DNA of 64,000 bases from FEN-1297 sp021817845 (GCA_021817845.1 JAKAFW010000010.1:35029-99028); one strand, 5' to 3'. Positions 16,909-26,543 are shown, numbered from the stretch's first letter. Notes: generated from the letters alone by a model not told the origin. A program made the numbers and translations.

Positions 16909-18300
16909 ATGGACTATAGAATCGAAACCGACAGTATGGGAGAAATAAAAGTGCCTACAAGTAAATATTACGGCGCTCAAACTGCCAGATCTTTGATGAA
17001 CTTTAAAATTGGTGGAGAAAAATTTCCGCGCGAATTGATAAGAGCGCTTGGTATTCTTAAAAAAGCTGCTGCTTTAACAAATAGAGAGCTTGGTATTTTA
17101 ACGGTAGAGAAAGCAGACCTTATAGTTAAAGCTGCCGATGAAATTATCGAAGGAAAGCTTGACGACCATTTTCCGCTGGTTGTCTGGCAGACGGGAAGCG
17201 GCACTCAGACAAACATGAATGCCAATGAGGTTATTTCTAACCGGGCTATTCAACTTTCAGGAGGACAAATGGGAAGCAAAAAACCCATTCACCCGAATGA
17301 TGATGTAAATAAAGCTCAATCATCTAACGATACCTTTCCTACAGCCATGCATATTGCTGCTGTTGAAGAGATTCATAGAAGACTTATTCCCATGGTTACT
17401 AAGCTTCGCGATGCGCTTGCAAAAAAATCTTTTGAGTTTAAAGATATTATTAAAATCGGTAGAACACATTTAATGGATGCAACTCCTCTTACGCTTGGAC
17501 AGGAATTTTCCGGCTATGTGCAGCAATTAACAAACGGACTTGAAAGGATTAACACATCCCTTCCGCATCTTTATGAATTGGCTTTAGGCGGAACAGCGGT
17601 AGGAACCGGCTTAAATACTCATCCTGAATTTGCCGTAAAAGCTGCTGCTAAAATTGCTGAGTTAACCGGAAGTCCCTTTGTCTCGGCTCGCAATAAATTC
17701 GAAGCGCTTGCAACACACGATGCGCTTGTCGAAACAAGCGGTGTACTTAAAACATTAGCAGCATCTTTAATGAAAATTGCGAATGATATTAGATGGCTTG
17801 GCTCCGGTCCCCGCTGTGGTATTGGGGAATTATCCCTTCCGGAAAATGAACCCGGGAGTTCAATTATGCCTGGAAAAGTTAATCCCACACAGAGCGAAGC
17901 AATGACGATGGTTTGTGTCCAAGTTTTTGGTAATGATGCAACTGTAACTTTCGCCGGCGCAAGCGGAAATTTTGAACTTAATGTGTTTAAGCCAGTAATT
18001 ATTTTTAATGTGCTTCAATCCATTCGCCTTCTTGCAGATGCCTGTGAAAGTTTTACCGACAATTGCGTTGTAGGAATTCAAGCGAATGAAATAAATATTA
18101 AAAAGCATTTGGAAAATTCTTTAATGCTTGTTACGGCGCTTAATCCCCATATCGGGTATGATAATGCTGCAAAAGTTGCAAAGAAAGCTCATAAAGAGAA
18201 TAAAACATTGCGAGAAGTTGCAATTGAACTTGAACTATTAACAGGTGAAAAGTTTGATGAGGTTGTTCGACCGGAAAAAATGATCGGTCCAAAGGCTTAA
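16909..18300 (+). CDS. fumC: Class II fumarate hydratase
   Basis: 463 residues, normal for iron-independent fumarase of the TCA cycle, a homotetramer. It starts RIETDSMGEIKVP; GSGTQTNMNANEV and SSNDTFPTAMHIA line the active site, GRTHLMDATPLTLGQE contains the catalytic His, and GSSIMPGKVNPTQSEA is the superfamily signature with the mobile catalytic Ser loop. GRTHLMDATP favours fumarase over aspartase. GGAG lies 10 nt before the ATG. Converges on the next gene across a hairpin terminator at 18325. Confidence 0.95.
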   Translation: MDYRIETDSMGEIKVPTSKYYGAQTARSLMNFKIGGEKFPRELIRALGILKKAAALTNRELGILTVEKADLIVKAADEIIEGKLDDHFPLVVWQTGSGTQTNMNANEVISNRAIQLSGGQMGSKKPIHPNDDVNKAQSSNDTFPTAMHIAAVEEIHRRLIPMVTKLRDALAKKSFEFKDIIKIGRTHLMDATPLTLGQEFSGYVQQLTNGLERINTSLPHLYELALGGTAVGTGLNTHPEFAVKAAAKIAELTGSPFVSARNKFEALATHDALVETSGVLKTLAASLMKIANDIRWLGSGPRCGIGELSLPENEPGSSIMPGKVNPTQSEAMTMVCVQVFGNDATVTFAGASGNFELNVFKPVIIFNVLQSIRLLADACESFTDNCVVGIQANEINIKKHLENSLMLVTALNPHIGYDNAAKVAKKAHKENKTLREVAIELELLTGEKFDEVVRPEKMIGPKA

Positions 18301-18324
18301 GTCCTGATGTAAATAAGATAAATC

Positions 18325-18357
18325 GAGGTGACATCCTTTTCTAAAAGATGTCATCTC
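18325..18357. terminator. Bidirectional hairpin terminator between convergent genes
   Basis: GAGGTGACATC (18325-18335) pairs with GATGTCATCTC (18347-18357) over 11 bp with one G-U pair. It lies 25 nt after the fumC stop and 14 nt after the stop of the leftward gene, so it can serve both. The T-runs are interrupted. Confidence 0.6.
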
Positions 18358-18370
18358 TTCATTATAAGCT

Positions 18371-20071
18371 TTACGCTTTCATCCTTGTGCCTTGTTCTTC
18401 ATGAATGAAAAGCCAACTGCATATCTTTCCAATATTTATTTCTTCAAAATAATTCCAGTATTCTTTTGTACGGACATGCATAGAACTTGTCTCAGTGGCG
18501 GGAATTTTTTCTGCCTCGTCTATCAACTCTGAAATTCTTGTCTGCCATTTGCTCATGTTAATTGGACGCAAATCAACCCACCCTTCGTTAGACCATTTTT
18601 CAATATTCTCTTTAGAAATATCAAGTACGTTCTCTCCGCGAAATGCAGGTATTTTTATTGTGTTTCCTCTTAACAAAGACTCTCCGTCCGGCAAAAGCAC
18701 CGGTATACCGATTGAAATTATTTCACTTCTTAGCTTAGAATTTTCTGTGATAATTTCAAAACATTTTTCGGATAGCTCTTTCGAAGACAAGCTTAAAACA
18801 TCTTTCATAGTTTTATTGAATAAACTTATTAGATGAATTTCGTACAGCAGCTTTGAAAGCCTCGGCGGTCCCAGCAATTCAAAAGCTACACTGCTTACAT
18901 GATTTTCTTTTTCAAGCTGATTAAGTTTTTTAACTGCCATGTGTTGTAAATATCCCGCACGGTAGGTCGGCTCCATTGTTGCATGGTCTAATGAGCTGAC
19001 GATGTCATGCCCGGTGTTGCCGCCCTTAATTTCATAGATAACAACGTCGGCAATTTCTTCGGGTGTAACAAATTCCATCTGTTTTTGTGCTGAAATGGTT
19101 TCAAATTCGCCCTTAGAAAAGATTCCATTCTCCCCGGTGTCGATAAAAACAGATTTTAAAGTTTCGCCTGTTGTCCTGTATTGTTTATCCGAAAAGAGGA
19201 CAAATTTATCTTTAAGAGGAACAGCTTCTGTAACAGGTACATCTATAAGCTCTATAGCTTGGCCTCTTTTTTTAATTTCACCGTATTCTATTTTTTTCCA
19301 TGCAATAGCTGCGGTTGGTTTTATTTCTTTTGTGATAGGTCCATCGGGAGTTCTTGCCATCAAAAAGAGTAAAAGCGTATGAGCGCCGGCAATTGAAGAT
19401 TTGCTTAACAAAACGCGTGAAGGCTTTTCTTCGCTGTGGGTATAAGGAATGTTAAGTCCCATTCCTCCGGTTCCGCTCGTGCCGATCTTAACATAAATTT
19501 CGGATTTAACCCGGCTCATGCTGGAATATAAAATTTGAACATGCCGGATTAGCTGAGGGATATAAAGAGTGCAAAGAAGTTTTTCTGTTTCTGTTACCAG
19601 GTCATCATAACCTGCATTGGTTTTTATTGCTTTGAAGATGCTGCGGTAAGTTGTATAAACATCCTGGTAAGCGATTGCCGTTGCAGTGTTGATGCAGTCA
19701 ACAACAATATCCGGCTTGTAGAGAGTAAGAAGGTTATAAAGTGCTGAATTTTTCAGAACCTCTTCTGAAAGTTCATCCATAGTATCCTGCATCAAAATTT
19801 TTCGTTTCTCTTTGTCTGAAAGAATAGAAAGCCTATTCAAATCCTTAAACTCATTGCGTACAAAAATATCTCCTCCCCAAGGAATAAAATAGTTTTGCCC
19901 TTTCTCAGGAAATTCTTGACTTAATTTTGAAACTGCTTCTTCCGCTTCGGATAATTTTAATGATGTGATAATTATTTGCTTGGGCATTTGTTCGACTAAT
20001 TTTCTTGCAACTGCGTTGCCTACTAAGCCCCAACCTCCGAGGACGAGTACCGTTTTGTTTTGGATATTCAT
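18371..20071 (-). CDS. NAD(P)-binding Rossmann protein, SDR-like, function unknown
   Basis: 566 residues. VLVLGGWGLVGNAVARKL near the N-terminus is an extended-SDR glycine motif (GxxGxxG), followed by KPDIVVDCINTATAIAY, which fits strand 4 of such folds. The C-terminal 250 residues hold helical segments I cannot place, making it much longer than a plain epimerase or dehydratase. ATG at 20071. It is transcribed alone and converges on fumC. An NAD(P)-dependent oxidoreductase or epimerase is likely; the substrate is unknown. Confidence 0.55.
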   Translation of the reverse strand: MNIQNKTVLVLGGWGLVGNAVARKLVEQMPKQIIITSLKLSEAEEAVSKLSQEFPEKGQNYFIPWGGDIFVRNEFKDLNRLSILSDKEKRKILMQDTMDELSEEVLKNSALYNLLTLYKPDIVVDCINTATAIAYQDVYTTYRSIFKAIKTNAGYDDLVTETEKLLCTLYIPQLIRHVQILYSSMSRVKSEIYVKIGTSGTGGMGLNIPYTHSEEKPSRVLLSKSSIAGAHTLLLFLMARTPDGPITKEIKPTAAIAWKKIEYGEIKKRGQAIELIDVPVTEAVPLKDKFVLFSDKQYRTTGETLKSVFIDTGENGIFSKGEFETISAQKQMEFVTPEEIADVVIYEIKGGNTGHDIVSSLDHATMEPTYRAGYLQHMAVKKLNQLEKENHVSSVAFELLGPPRLSKLLYEIHLISLFNKTMKDVLSLSSKELSEKCFEIITENSKLRSEIISIGIPVLLPDGESLLRGNTIKIPAFRGENVLDISKENIEKWSNEGWVDLRPINMSKWQTRISELIDEAEKIPATETSSMHVRTKEYWNYFEEINIGKICSWLFIHEEQGTRMKA

Positions 20072-20288
20072 AAAAAACCCTATTCTATTTATTTAATAAT
20101 GGTCAAAATTAAAGCTTAAACAAACGCAAGGCAATTGAAAATATAGATTTATTTGTCCGTCAATTTGACCGCAATTTTACTTTTTACAACCGTTAAGCGA
20201 AAGTGGTTTGATAATTTTTACATAATGAATTATTTATGCAATGTAAAATTTGACTAATAACTTAACATTTTAATAAAGGAATATTTTT

Positions 20289-20774
20289 TTGGCGACAGAT
20301 AAAAATGTTACACTTGCGGCAGAGTATTTTGATAAAGCAGTCAAATCTCAAGTTAAGGGAAAGATTGAAACAGCTATTGAAAATTACAGAGCATCAATCG
20401 AAATTTTTCCTACTGCAGAAACGCATGTTTATTTAGGAATTGCTTATAGCCTTCAAGGTTGTTTTGATGAAGCAATTTCCGAATGTAAAATTGCAATCAG
20501 CCTAAAATCAGATTTTGGAATGCCATACAATAATATCGGTGATTATTTAATTAGTCTCGGTAAACCTGATGAAGCAATTTCGTGGCTTGAAAAAGCGTTA
20601 ACATTTAGGGATTGCAGTTTGAATTATCAAACATACTTTAACCTTGGAAAGGTTTATGAAAAAAAATGGGATTTTCTTAGAGCACTTCGTTTTTACAACA
20701 ATTCGCTTGACTTTTATTCTGATTTCGATGAAGCTCAAAATGCGATAATTAGAATTTCCGCATTAATGAATTAA
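20289..20774 (+). CDS. Tetratricopeptide-repeat protein
   Basis: 161 residues with about three to four TPR units of 34 residues (for example ETHVYLGIAYSLQGCFDEAI and MPYNNIGDYLISLGKPDEAI), a protein-binding helical scaffold. No signal peptide, so cytoplasmic. The start is TTG at 20289, preceded by AAAGGA with 8-nt spacing; there is no ATG nearby in frame. Divergent from its left neighbour. Partner unknown. Confidence 0.75.
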   Translation: MATDKNVTLAAEYFDKAVKSQVKGKIETAIENYRASIEIFPTAETHVYLGIAYSLQGCFDEAISECKIAISLKSDFGMPYNNIGDYLISLGKPDEAISWLEKALTFRDCSLNYQTYFNLGKVYEKKWDFLRALRFYNNSLDFYSDFDEAQNAIIRISALMN

Positions 20775-20936
20775 GGGCATCTCAAAAACCACATTTTTGC
20801 TCCCGGAGTTTTATAAAACGTCCCATCTGGATTTTTAATAATCAATATTTAATCCTCTTTTTTATTGAAAGCTTCTATTAGCACCTTGCAAAAAAATCTA
20901 TTCAAAGTTTTACTTATTTGAATGAGACTGTGTCAA

Positions 20937-21079
20937 TTTTGTCACACTTTTTTTTCTGCAATATTTAGGTAAGTTTTATAGGCTTGGTGGAGGCTTGTTT
21001 TAGGCTTGTCAGAAGCCTGGTAGAAATTGGGAAAATTTAGGCAAAAAACAGAGGGAAAAAAGACTAAAGTGTGACAAAA
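20937..21079. mobile_element. MITE-like element with perfect 14-bp terminal inverted repeats
   Basis: TTTTGTCACACTTT (20937-20950) and its exact reverse complement (21066-21079) bound a 143-bp segment with no gene, containing three GGCTTG-type direct repeats. Size, perfect ends and non-coding core fit a miniature inverted-repeat element. I do not see a clear target duplication, so a regulatory or RNA hairpin origin is open. Confidence 0.45.
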
Positions 21080-21100
21080 ATGGTCGACGGTGGGAAATAG

Positions 21101-21157
21101 AATATGGAATATGGAATATGGGGGATGGAATATGGAATATGGGGGATGGAATATGGG
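21101..21157. repeat. Tandem repeat, 21-bp unit, 2.5 to 3 copies
   Basis: The unit GGAATATGGAATATGGGGGAT occurs exactly at 21106-21126 and 21127-21147, with partial copies on both sides. Each unit itself contains GGAATAT twice. Purine-rich on the plus strand. It lies in the metF upstream region, about 130 bp before the start codon. Confidence 0.9.
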
Positions 21158-21236
21158 AAGTGGGACATTTCTCTCCAGATGTTCGATAGATTGATAGCAA
21201 AATAAATTCTTCAAGAAATATTATTGTAATGTAGTT

Positions 21237-21244
21237 TAACTTTG
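21237..21244 (+). promoter_or_regulatory. TAnnTTTG-type -7 box upstream of metF
   Basis: TAACTTTG matches the Bacteroidota -7 consensus TAnnTTTG, 46 nt before the metF ATG. I do not find the matching TTTG -33 box at the expected spacing, so this is a weak call. Confidence 0.3.
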
Positions 21245-21290
21245 AAAGTATTAAATTTGTTTTTAAAAATATGGAACTGATAGAAATTAT

Positions 21291-22256
21291 ATGAAAGTAA
21301 CAGAACATCTTTCTAAGGCAAAAGAACCCTTAATCAGCTTTGAGTTAATTCCGCCAAAACGAGGTGGGGATATAAAAAGTTTACTCTCGGTTTTGGACGA
21401 TATAACAAAATTCAATCCCCCATTTATAGATATAACAAGTCACTCGGCTGAAGTTTATTATGAAGAGACTCCGCACGGTATCGAAAAAAAAATTAAGAGG
21501 AAAAGGCCCGGCACGCTGGGCATTTGCGCGCTTATCCAGAATAAATATAATATTGACGCAGTGCCACATATTCTAACTCAGGGATTTACCCGCGAGGAAA
21601 CGGAAGATTTTTTAATCGAGTTAAGATATTTAGGAATTGACAATGTGCTCGCCATTCGCGGCGATGACAACGGTTATCAAAAGCCAATACCTGAAGGGAA
21701 AAGCGCTAATAAACATGCCGTTGATTTAGTAGCACAAATTGTTTCAATGAATCGCGGCAAATATTTGGAAGAGAATCTTTTGGATGCAAAACCTTCTGAT
21801 TTTTGTGTTGGGGTAGGCGGCTACCCAGAGAAGCATTACGAAGCTCCAAACTTAATTACCGATATAAAATTTGCTAAAGCAAAAGTAGATGCCGGCGCGG
21901 ATTATATAGTGACTCAAATGTTCTACGATAACAAAGCTTATTTTAATTATGTTGAACTGTCCCGGAAAGAAGGCGTAAATGTACCGATAATTCCCGGGCT
22001 AAAGATTTTAACTAATAAAACCCATCTGATTAACGTTCCTAAGAATTTTTATATTAATCTTCCTTCTGAGTTAGTTGACGAAGTTTATGCTGCAAAGAAT
22101 GAGCATGTAATGGATATTGGGGTTGAGTGGGCGGCTAAGCAAGTTGAAGAGCTTTTTAATAAAGGAGTTTTAAGTATTCATTTTTATATAATGCAAAATT
22201 CCGGACCCGTAAAAAAATTGATGGATAGATTAAAGCTTCATAAAAAAATATATTAA
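21291..22256 (+). CDS. metF: 5,10-methylenetetrahydrofolate reductase
   Basis: 321 residues, TIM-barrel FAD enzyme that makes 5-methyl-THF for methionine synthesis. SFELIPPKRGGD carries the catalytic Glu, ITSHSAEVYYEETPHG and NVLAIRGDD (FAD binding) are typical, and DAGADYIVTQMFYDN matches the late barrel motif containing the substrate-side Gln. Start ATG at 21291. First gene of a rightward run, 20 nt before a Gfo/Idh oxidoreductase. Upstream sequence is repeat-rich; no SAM riboswitch is recognisable. Confidence 0.92.
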   Translation: MKVTEHLSKAKEPLISFELIPPKRGGDIKSLLSVLDDITKFNPPFIDITSHSAEVYYEETPHGIEKKIKRKRPGTLGICALIQNKYNIDAVPHILTQGFTREETEDFLIELRYLGIDNVLAIRGDDNGYQKPIPEGKSANKHAVDLVAQIVSMNRGKYLEENLLDAKPSDFCVGVGGYPEKHYEAPNLITDIKFAKAKVDAGADYIVTQMFYDNKAYFNYVELSRKEGVNVPIIPGLKILTNKTHLINVPKNFYINLPSELVDEVYAAKNEHVMDIGVEWAAKQVEELFNKGVLSIHFYIMQNSGPVKKLMDRLKLHKKIY

Positions 22257-22276
22257 GAAAGAAATAGCCTTTTGAA

Positions 22277-23272
22277 ATGAAAACAATAAAACCACCGAGA
22301 CTAAAAAAAATTAAATGGGGAGTTGCAGGCTGCGGAAAATATACTGAATTTTCTTTTATACCGACGCTTCATCTTTTGAGAAGAAGTACTCTGGATTCTG
22401 TTTTTAGCAACAATCGCGAAAGAGCAAAATTTATTTCGGAAAAATTCGGAGCTCCGAATTATTTTGATAACTATGAAGAGTTTTTGAAATCCGATATAGA
22501 TGCTGTTTATATCGGCAGCGCCAATAATCATCATTACGAAGAAGTAATAAAGGCTGCGGAAGCCGGGAAAAATATTTTATGCGAAAAACCTTTGGCGCTT
22601 ACTTCTGCTCAGGCGGAAAAAATGGTGAATGTTTGCAAGCGGCATAATGTTCTTTTGTCGGTTAATTATCCTCTGCGTTTTCATCCTTCAATTTTAAAAG
22701 CAAAGGAGTTGCTGGATAATCAACTTATAGGAAAGCTCATTTCAATAAATGTTTCATATAATTTTGATTTACCCCCTGATACAAATTTCAGATTTAAAAA
22801 AGAAGAAAGCGGAGGCGGTGCTTTAAGAGATGTAGGAACTCACATGATAGACCTACTCCGGTTTTTCGGAGGAGAAATTACCGAGGTTAATGGAGTAATG
22901 GACAATATAATTTATGGCAGTGAAGTCGAAGATTTCGCCGCCGCAATTTGTAATTATAAAGAAGGGGGATATGGTTATTTCAATGTTTCATTCAACACAA
23001 AGAAGGGAATTAACCGGATTGAAATATTGGGTCATAAAGGTGCGATTAGCATTGATCATTTAATAGCTGCAAAAAATGCCACTTCAAAATTAAATATTCT
23101 GCTTGAAGGAGAGGCTAGGAAATCATTTAGGAAAAGAGCAAATAAACTTTTTAATTTGCTAAAGTCAGTCCAAACATCCTTTTTAAATAATGAAGAACCT
23201 CTCGTTACGGGCTATGATGGCGTCGTTAATATGAAAATAATGGAAGAGCTTGAAAAGAAATGTCGCCGTTAA
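22277..23272 (+). CDS. Gfo/Idh/MocA-family sugar oxidoreductase
   Basis: 331 residues. GVAGCGKYTEFSF is the NAD(P)-binding loop; GSANNHHYEEVIKAAEAGKN and CEKPLAL (catalytic Lys in EKP) are family landmarks, and DVGTHMIDLLRFFGG supplies the conserved His/Asp of the C-terminal half. Substrates in this family are sugars or inositols and cannot be predicted. Its end overlaps the following class II aldolase by 13 nt, so the two are translationally coupled and may act in one sugar route. Confidence 0.85.
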   Translation: MKTIKPPRLKKIKWGVAGCGKYTEFSFIPTLHLLRRSTLDSVFSNNRERAKFISEKFGAPNYFDNYEEFLKSDIDAVYIGSANNHHYEEVIKAAEAGKNILCEKPLALTSAQAEKMVNVCKRHNVLLSVNYPLRFHPSILKAKELLDNQLIGKLISINVSYNFDLPPDTNFRFKKEESGGGALRDVGTHMIDLLRFFGGEITEVNGVMDNIIYGSEVEDFAAAICNYKEGGYGYFNVSFNTKKGINRIEILGHKGAISIDHLIAAKNATSKLNILLEGEARKSFRKRANKLFNLLKSVQTSFLNNEEPLVTGYDGVVNMKIMEELEKKCRR

Positions 23273-23898
23273 TAGAATTAGTTGAAGTCTGCCACCGGGT
23301 TTATGAAAAGGGCTTTGTTGCTGCTTATGACGGGAATTTATCTGTAAAGATTTCGAATAATAAATATTTGATAACCCGCTCCGGAGTTTGTAAAGGAGAA
23401 GTTTCCGAAGATGATATTTTGGAAATTGATTCCAGCGGAAAAATATTAAACGGAAAAGGAAAAATTACCACCGAAGCGAAAATTCATTTGTTTGCTTATT
23501 CAAAAAGAAAAAACATTAATGCAGTTGTTCATTGCCATCCGGTTTATGCAACGGGATTTGCAACATTCGGAGAAGGTTTTACAAAATATATTTTTCCCGA
23601 AGTAATTGTAACACTTGGAAAAGTTCCTCTTTGCGAATATGGAACGCCATCAACAAAGGAACTTACACAGAGTATGGATCCGTATATTAAGGATTCGTGG
23701 GCTATGCTTCTGAAAAATCATGGTGCAGTAACTTTTGGAAAAACCTTAAAGGAAGCATACTTCAAGATGGAAAAGTTAGAGCAATCGGCAAAGATTCTTT
23801 TTATTGCGAGAATGCTCGGCGGGGAAAAAGAAATTCCGGCAGAAAAAGTAATAGAACTTTTGGGAATTGCTAAAACCGTTTATGGAATTGAAAAATAA
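23260..23898 (+). CDS. Class II aldolase/adducin-family sugar-phosphate aldolase
   Basis: 212 residues, zinc enzyme of the L-fuculose-phosphate aldolase/ribulose-5-P epimerase group. GNLSVK near the N-terminus binds phosphate; HCHPVYATGF provides two zinc histidines; KNHGAV supplies the third; and the acid-base Glu lies in the FPEV segment. Start ATG overlaps the end of the oxidoreductase. A fucA-like activity is reasonable but AraD-like or MtnB-like roles cannot be excluded. Confidence 0.82.
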   Translation: MSPLIELVEVCHRVYEKGFVAAYDGNLSVKISNNKYLITRSGVCKGEVSEDDILEIDSSGKILNGKGKITTEAKIHLFAYSKRKNINAVVHCHPVYATGFATFGEGFTKYIFPEVIVTLGKVPLCEYGTPSTKELTQSMDPYIKDSWAMLLKNHGAVTFGKTLKEAYFKMEKLEQSAKILFIARMLGGEKEIPAEKVIELLGIAKTVYGIEK

Positions 23899-23942
23899 TA
23901 ATTGAAATTAAAAGTAGAATAAAAAACAGGATATAAATTTTA

Positions 23943-24947
23943 ATGATGGAAAATTCTAAAATAAAAGTTGCATTACTACTGGGCGGTACATCGCCGGAAA
24001 GAGAAGTTTCTAAATCATCGAGTTTGTCAATTAATAAAGCATTAAAAAATTTGGGATACCAAATTGTATTAATTGATCCGGCTTACGGAAAAAATCAACC
24101 GGTGAATGAATCAGATTTTTTCGATGAGAAAGATTTTTCAGAATTATCGAACCGTAATTATGTGGAGGCAATTAATTCCTCACTTTTTGATGATGTTGAT
24201 ATTGCATTCCTCGGTCTTCACGGAAAGTGGGGCGAAGACGGAACGATTCAATCGCTTCTTGAATTGCGCGGAGTAAAGTACACAGGTTCTAATATAATCT
24301 CAAGCGCAATGTCTATGGACAAAATTATGTCAAAGATTTTATTTCAGCATTACGGTGTTAGTACTCCTAAGTGGATAGCTATTGAAAAGAAAAATCTTGA
24401 CGTTGAAAAATTAATAAAGGAAATAAAAGATAAATTTGGTTATCCGTGTGTAATAAAGCCAAACGATCAAGGCTCTACAGTTGGGTTGACGATTTGTCAA
24501 TCCGCAGCTGAAGTTTCAGAGGCAGTTAACCTGGCATTTCAGTTTTCCGGAAAAGTTTTGATTGAAGAGTATATCGCCGGGCACGAAGTGACAGTCGGAA
24601 TTATTGATAAAAGAGCATTGCCCGTTCTTGAAATAAAACCGAAGCATGGGATTTATGATTACGAGTGTAAATACACTCACGGCATGAGCGAGTATGAAGT
24701 GCCTGCAAACCTTCCGGAAAATGTAAAAGAGGAATTGCAGTCGCAAGCTTTAAAGGCATTTGAAGCTCTTGAATGCAGCTCTTATGGTCGAGTTGATTTT
24801 AGAGTTAACGACGAATTCAAGACATATTGTCTTGAGGTAAATTCACTGCCAGGGATGACATCTACAAGTTTAGTTCCGAAGATGGCAAAGGCAGTGGGAA
24901 TTTCTTTTGAAGAGTTAATTGATAAAATAATTAAGTTGTCACTTTAA
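23943..24947 (+). CDS. ddl: D-alanine--D-alanine ligase
   Basis: 334 residues, ATP-grasp enzyme that makes the D-Ala-D-Ala dipeptide for peptidoglycan. GGTSPEREVSKSS near the N-terminus is the first D-Ala site; FLGLHGKWGEDGTIQ is the Ddl signature; KPNDQGSTVGL and EEYIAGHEVTVGI bind ATP; CLEVNSLPGMTSTS closes the site. A Tyr/Phe-type residue choice for vancomycin sensitivity was not resolved here. ATG at 23943 (a second ATG follows at once). One base separates its stop from the FtsB-like gene, so the two are in one operon with rarA. Confidence 0.94.
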   Translation: MMENSKIKVALLLGGTSPEREVSKSSSLSINKALKNLGYQIVLIDPAYGKNQPVNESDFFDEKDFSELSNRNYVEAINSSLFDDVDIAFLGLHGKWGEDGTIQSLLELRGVKYTGSNIISSAMSMDKIMSKILFQHYGVSTPKWIAIEKKNLDVEKLIKEIKDKFGYPCVIKPNDQGSTVGLTICQSAAEVSEAVNLAFQFSGKVLIEEYIAGHEVTVGIIDKRALPVLEIKPKHGIYDYECKYTHGMSEYEVPANLPENVKEELQSQALKAFEALECSSYGRVDFRVNDEFKTYCLEVNSLPGMTSTSLVPKMAKAVGISFEELIDKIIKLSL

Positions 24948-24948
24948 A

Positions 24949-25242
24949 ATGGCATCATCAAAGTTCAATAAAACTTTATTTATCATTTTAGGTCTGATTT
25001 TTCTTGTAGGTGCAGTATATATTTTTTTTAACAATGAGGGAATTTTAAAATACTTAAAGTTAAAAAGCGATGTGAATGATTTGAAGGAACAAATTTTAAC
25101 TGTAGATAAAGATAACAAAAGCCTTCAAGCAGAAATAGATTCATTGCAGAGAAAAGATCCGGCAAAAATAGAAAGGATTGCACGAGAAAAATACGGAATG
25201 ATTAGAAAGGGAGAAACAACAATTAAGATAATTGAAAAGTAA
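24949..25242 (+). CDS. FtsB/DivIC-like septum formation initiator
   Basis: 97 residues with one transmembrane helix (about residues 8-28: LFIILGLIFLVGAVYIFF) then a heptad-rich coiled coil and the conserved end RIAREKYGMIRKGE, which is the DivIC/FtsB signature (KIER-AREKYGM..GE). It belongs to the FtsB-FtsL-FtsQ divisome bridge, mostly periplasmic. It starts right after ddl, a cell-wall gene, supporting the role. Confidence 0.85.
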   Translation: MASSKFNKTLFIILGLIFLVGAVYIFFNNEGILKYLKLKSDVNDLKEQILTVDKDNKSLQAEIDSLQRKDPAKIERIAREKYGMIRKGETTIKIIEK

Positions 25243-25250
25243 GTCTTAAA

Positions 25251-26543
25251 ATGAATAAAAACGACTTTCCTCAAATACCGCTTGCGGAGAGAGTCCGGCC
25301 GAAAACTTTAGATGAATTTCAAGGGCAGGAATCATTGCTTGGTAAGGGAAAACCAATTCGTTTGATGATTGAGAATGACAGCCTGAGTTCATTTATTTTA
25401 TGGGGACCTCCCGGCACCGGGAAGACAACAATCGCAAGAATCATTGCCGAACATACAAAGTCAGAATTTCATCAGATAAATGCCGTTTCTTCCGGTGTAA
25501 AAGACATTCGCTCGGTCATAGACATAGCTTCCCAAAATAAATTGATGAATCGGAAGACCATTTTATTCATTGATGAAATACACCGTTTTAATAAAGCGCA
25601 ACAGGATGCTTTGCTTAATTCGGTGGAATCCGGATTAATTATTTTAATCGGAGCTACAACTGAGAATCCGTCCTTTGAAGTAATACCGGCGCTTCGTTCA
25701 AGAGCAAGGGTTTATATCCTGGAGGAGCTATCAAAAGACAATTTAACCGGTATTCTAAATTCTGCAATTAAAAAAGACGAATTTCTTGCCTCGTTAAACT
25801 TCATAGAAATTGATATAAATTTTTTGCTATACCTTTCCGGCGGTGATGCCCGCTCAATGCTAAGCATTTTTGAAGCGGCTGTCCTTCAGCAAATTCATTC
25901 CGGGGAAATAAAAATTGATAAAGAAGTTTTAGAGAATGTGGTTCAGAAGAAAAACATTCTTTATGATAAAAGCGGGGAGGAACATTATAACGTAATTTCT
26001 GCTTTCATAAAAAGCATAAGAGGCAGCGACCCCGATGCGGCTCTTTATTGGATGGCAAGGATGCTTGAAGGCGGCGAAGATCCTATATTTATTGCTCGCC
26101 GGATGGTTATTCTTGCCTCTGAAGATGTCGGAAACGCTTCTCCGAACGGGTTAGTGCTTGCTGAAGCCGCGTTCGGCGCTGTTGCTAAAGTCGGAATGCC
26201 GGAGGCAAGAATTATTTTAGCTCAATGTGCTACTTATCTTGCATCCTCTCCAAAGAGTAATGCTTCTTATATGGGAATGGAAAAAGCTTTTGCAGATGTA
26301 AAGAATCAACCTCTCTATAACGTGCCGGTTCATTTAAGGAATGCTCCGACTAAATTGATGAAAGATATTGGCTACGGAAAGGAATATAAATATCCACACG
26401 ATTATGAGAATCATTTTGTCGCAGAAAATTATCTTCCTGAAGAATTAAAAAATGCGCAGTATTATTTTCCGACAGAGAACGGGCAGGAAAAGTCTTTGAA
26501 AGAAAGACTAAAGCTTTTATGGAAGAACAGAAAAAGATATTAA
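25251..26543 (+). CDS. rarA: Replication-associated recombination protein A (MgsA/RarA AAA+ ATPase)
   Basis: 430 residues. AAA+ clamp-loader-like ATPase that acts at stalled forks. LAERVRPKTLDEFQGQ is the RarA-type N-terminus; WGPPGTGKTT (Walker A), LFIDEIHRFNKAQQD (Walker B) and GATTENPSFE (sensor 1) follow; the C-terminal domain has ARRMVILASEDVGNA, characteristic of MgsA_C. It lies between the FtsB-like gene and a methyltransferase whose ATG overlaps its stop as TAATG. Confidence 0.93.
   Translation: MNKNDFPQIPLAERVRPKTLDEFQGQESLLGKGKPIRLMIENDSLSSFILWGPPGTGKTTIARIIAEHTKSEFHQINAVSSGVKDIRSVIDIASQNKLMNRKTILFIDEIHRFNKAQQDALLNSVESGLIILIGATTENPSFEVIPALRSRARVYILEELSKDNLTGILNSAIKKDEFLASLNFIEIDINFLLYLSGGDARSMLSIFEAAVLQQIHSGEIKIDKEVLENVVQKKNILYDKSGEEHYNVISAFIKSIRGSDPDAALYWMARMLEGGEDPIFIARRMVILASEDVGNASPNGLVLAEAAFGAVAKVGMPEARIILAQCATYLASSPKSNASYMGMEKAFADVKNQPLYNVPVHLRNAPTKLMKDIGYGKEYKYPHDYENHFVAENYLPEELKNAQYYFPTENGQEKSLKERLKLLWKNRKRY

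Noticed and set aside
21009..21308. ORF of repeating HIPSPIF residues on the minus strand
   Set aside because: It is only the translation of the 21-bp tandem repeat; no ribosome site and no family.
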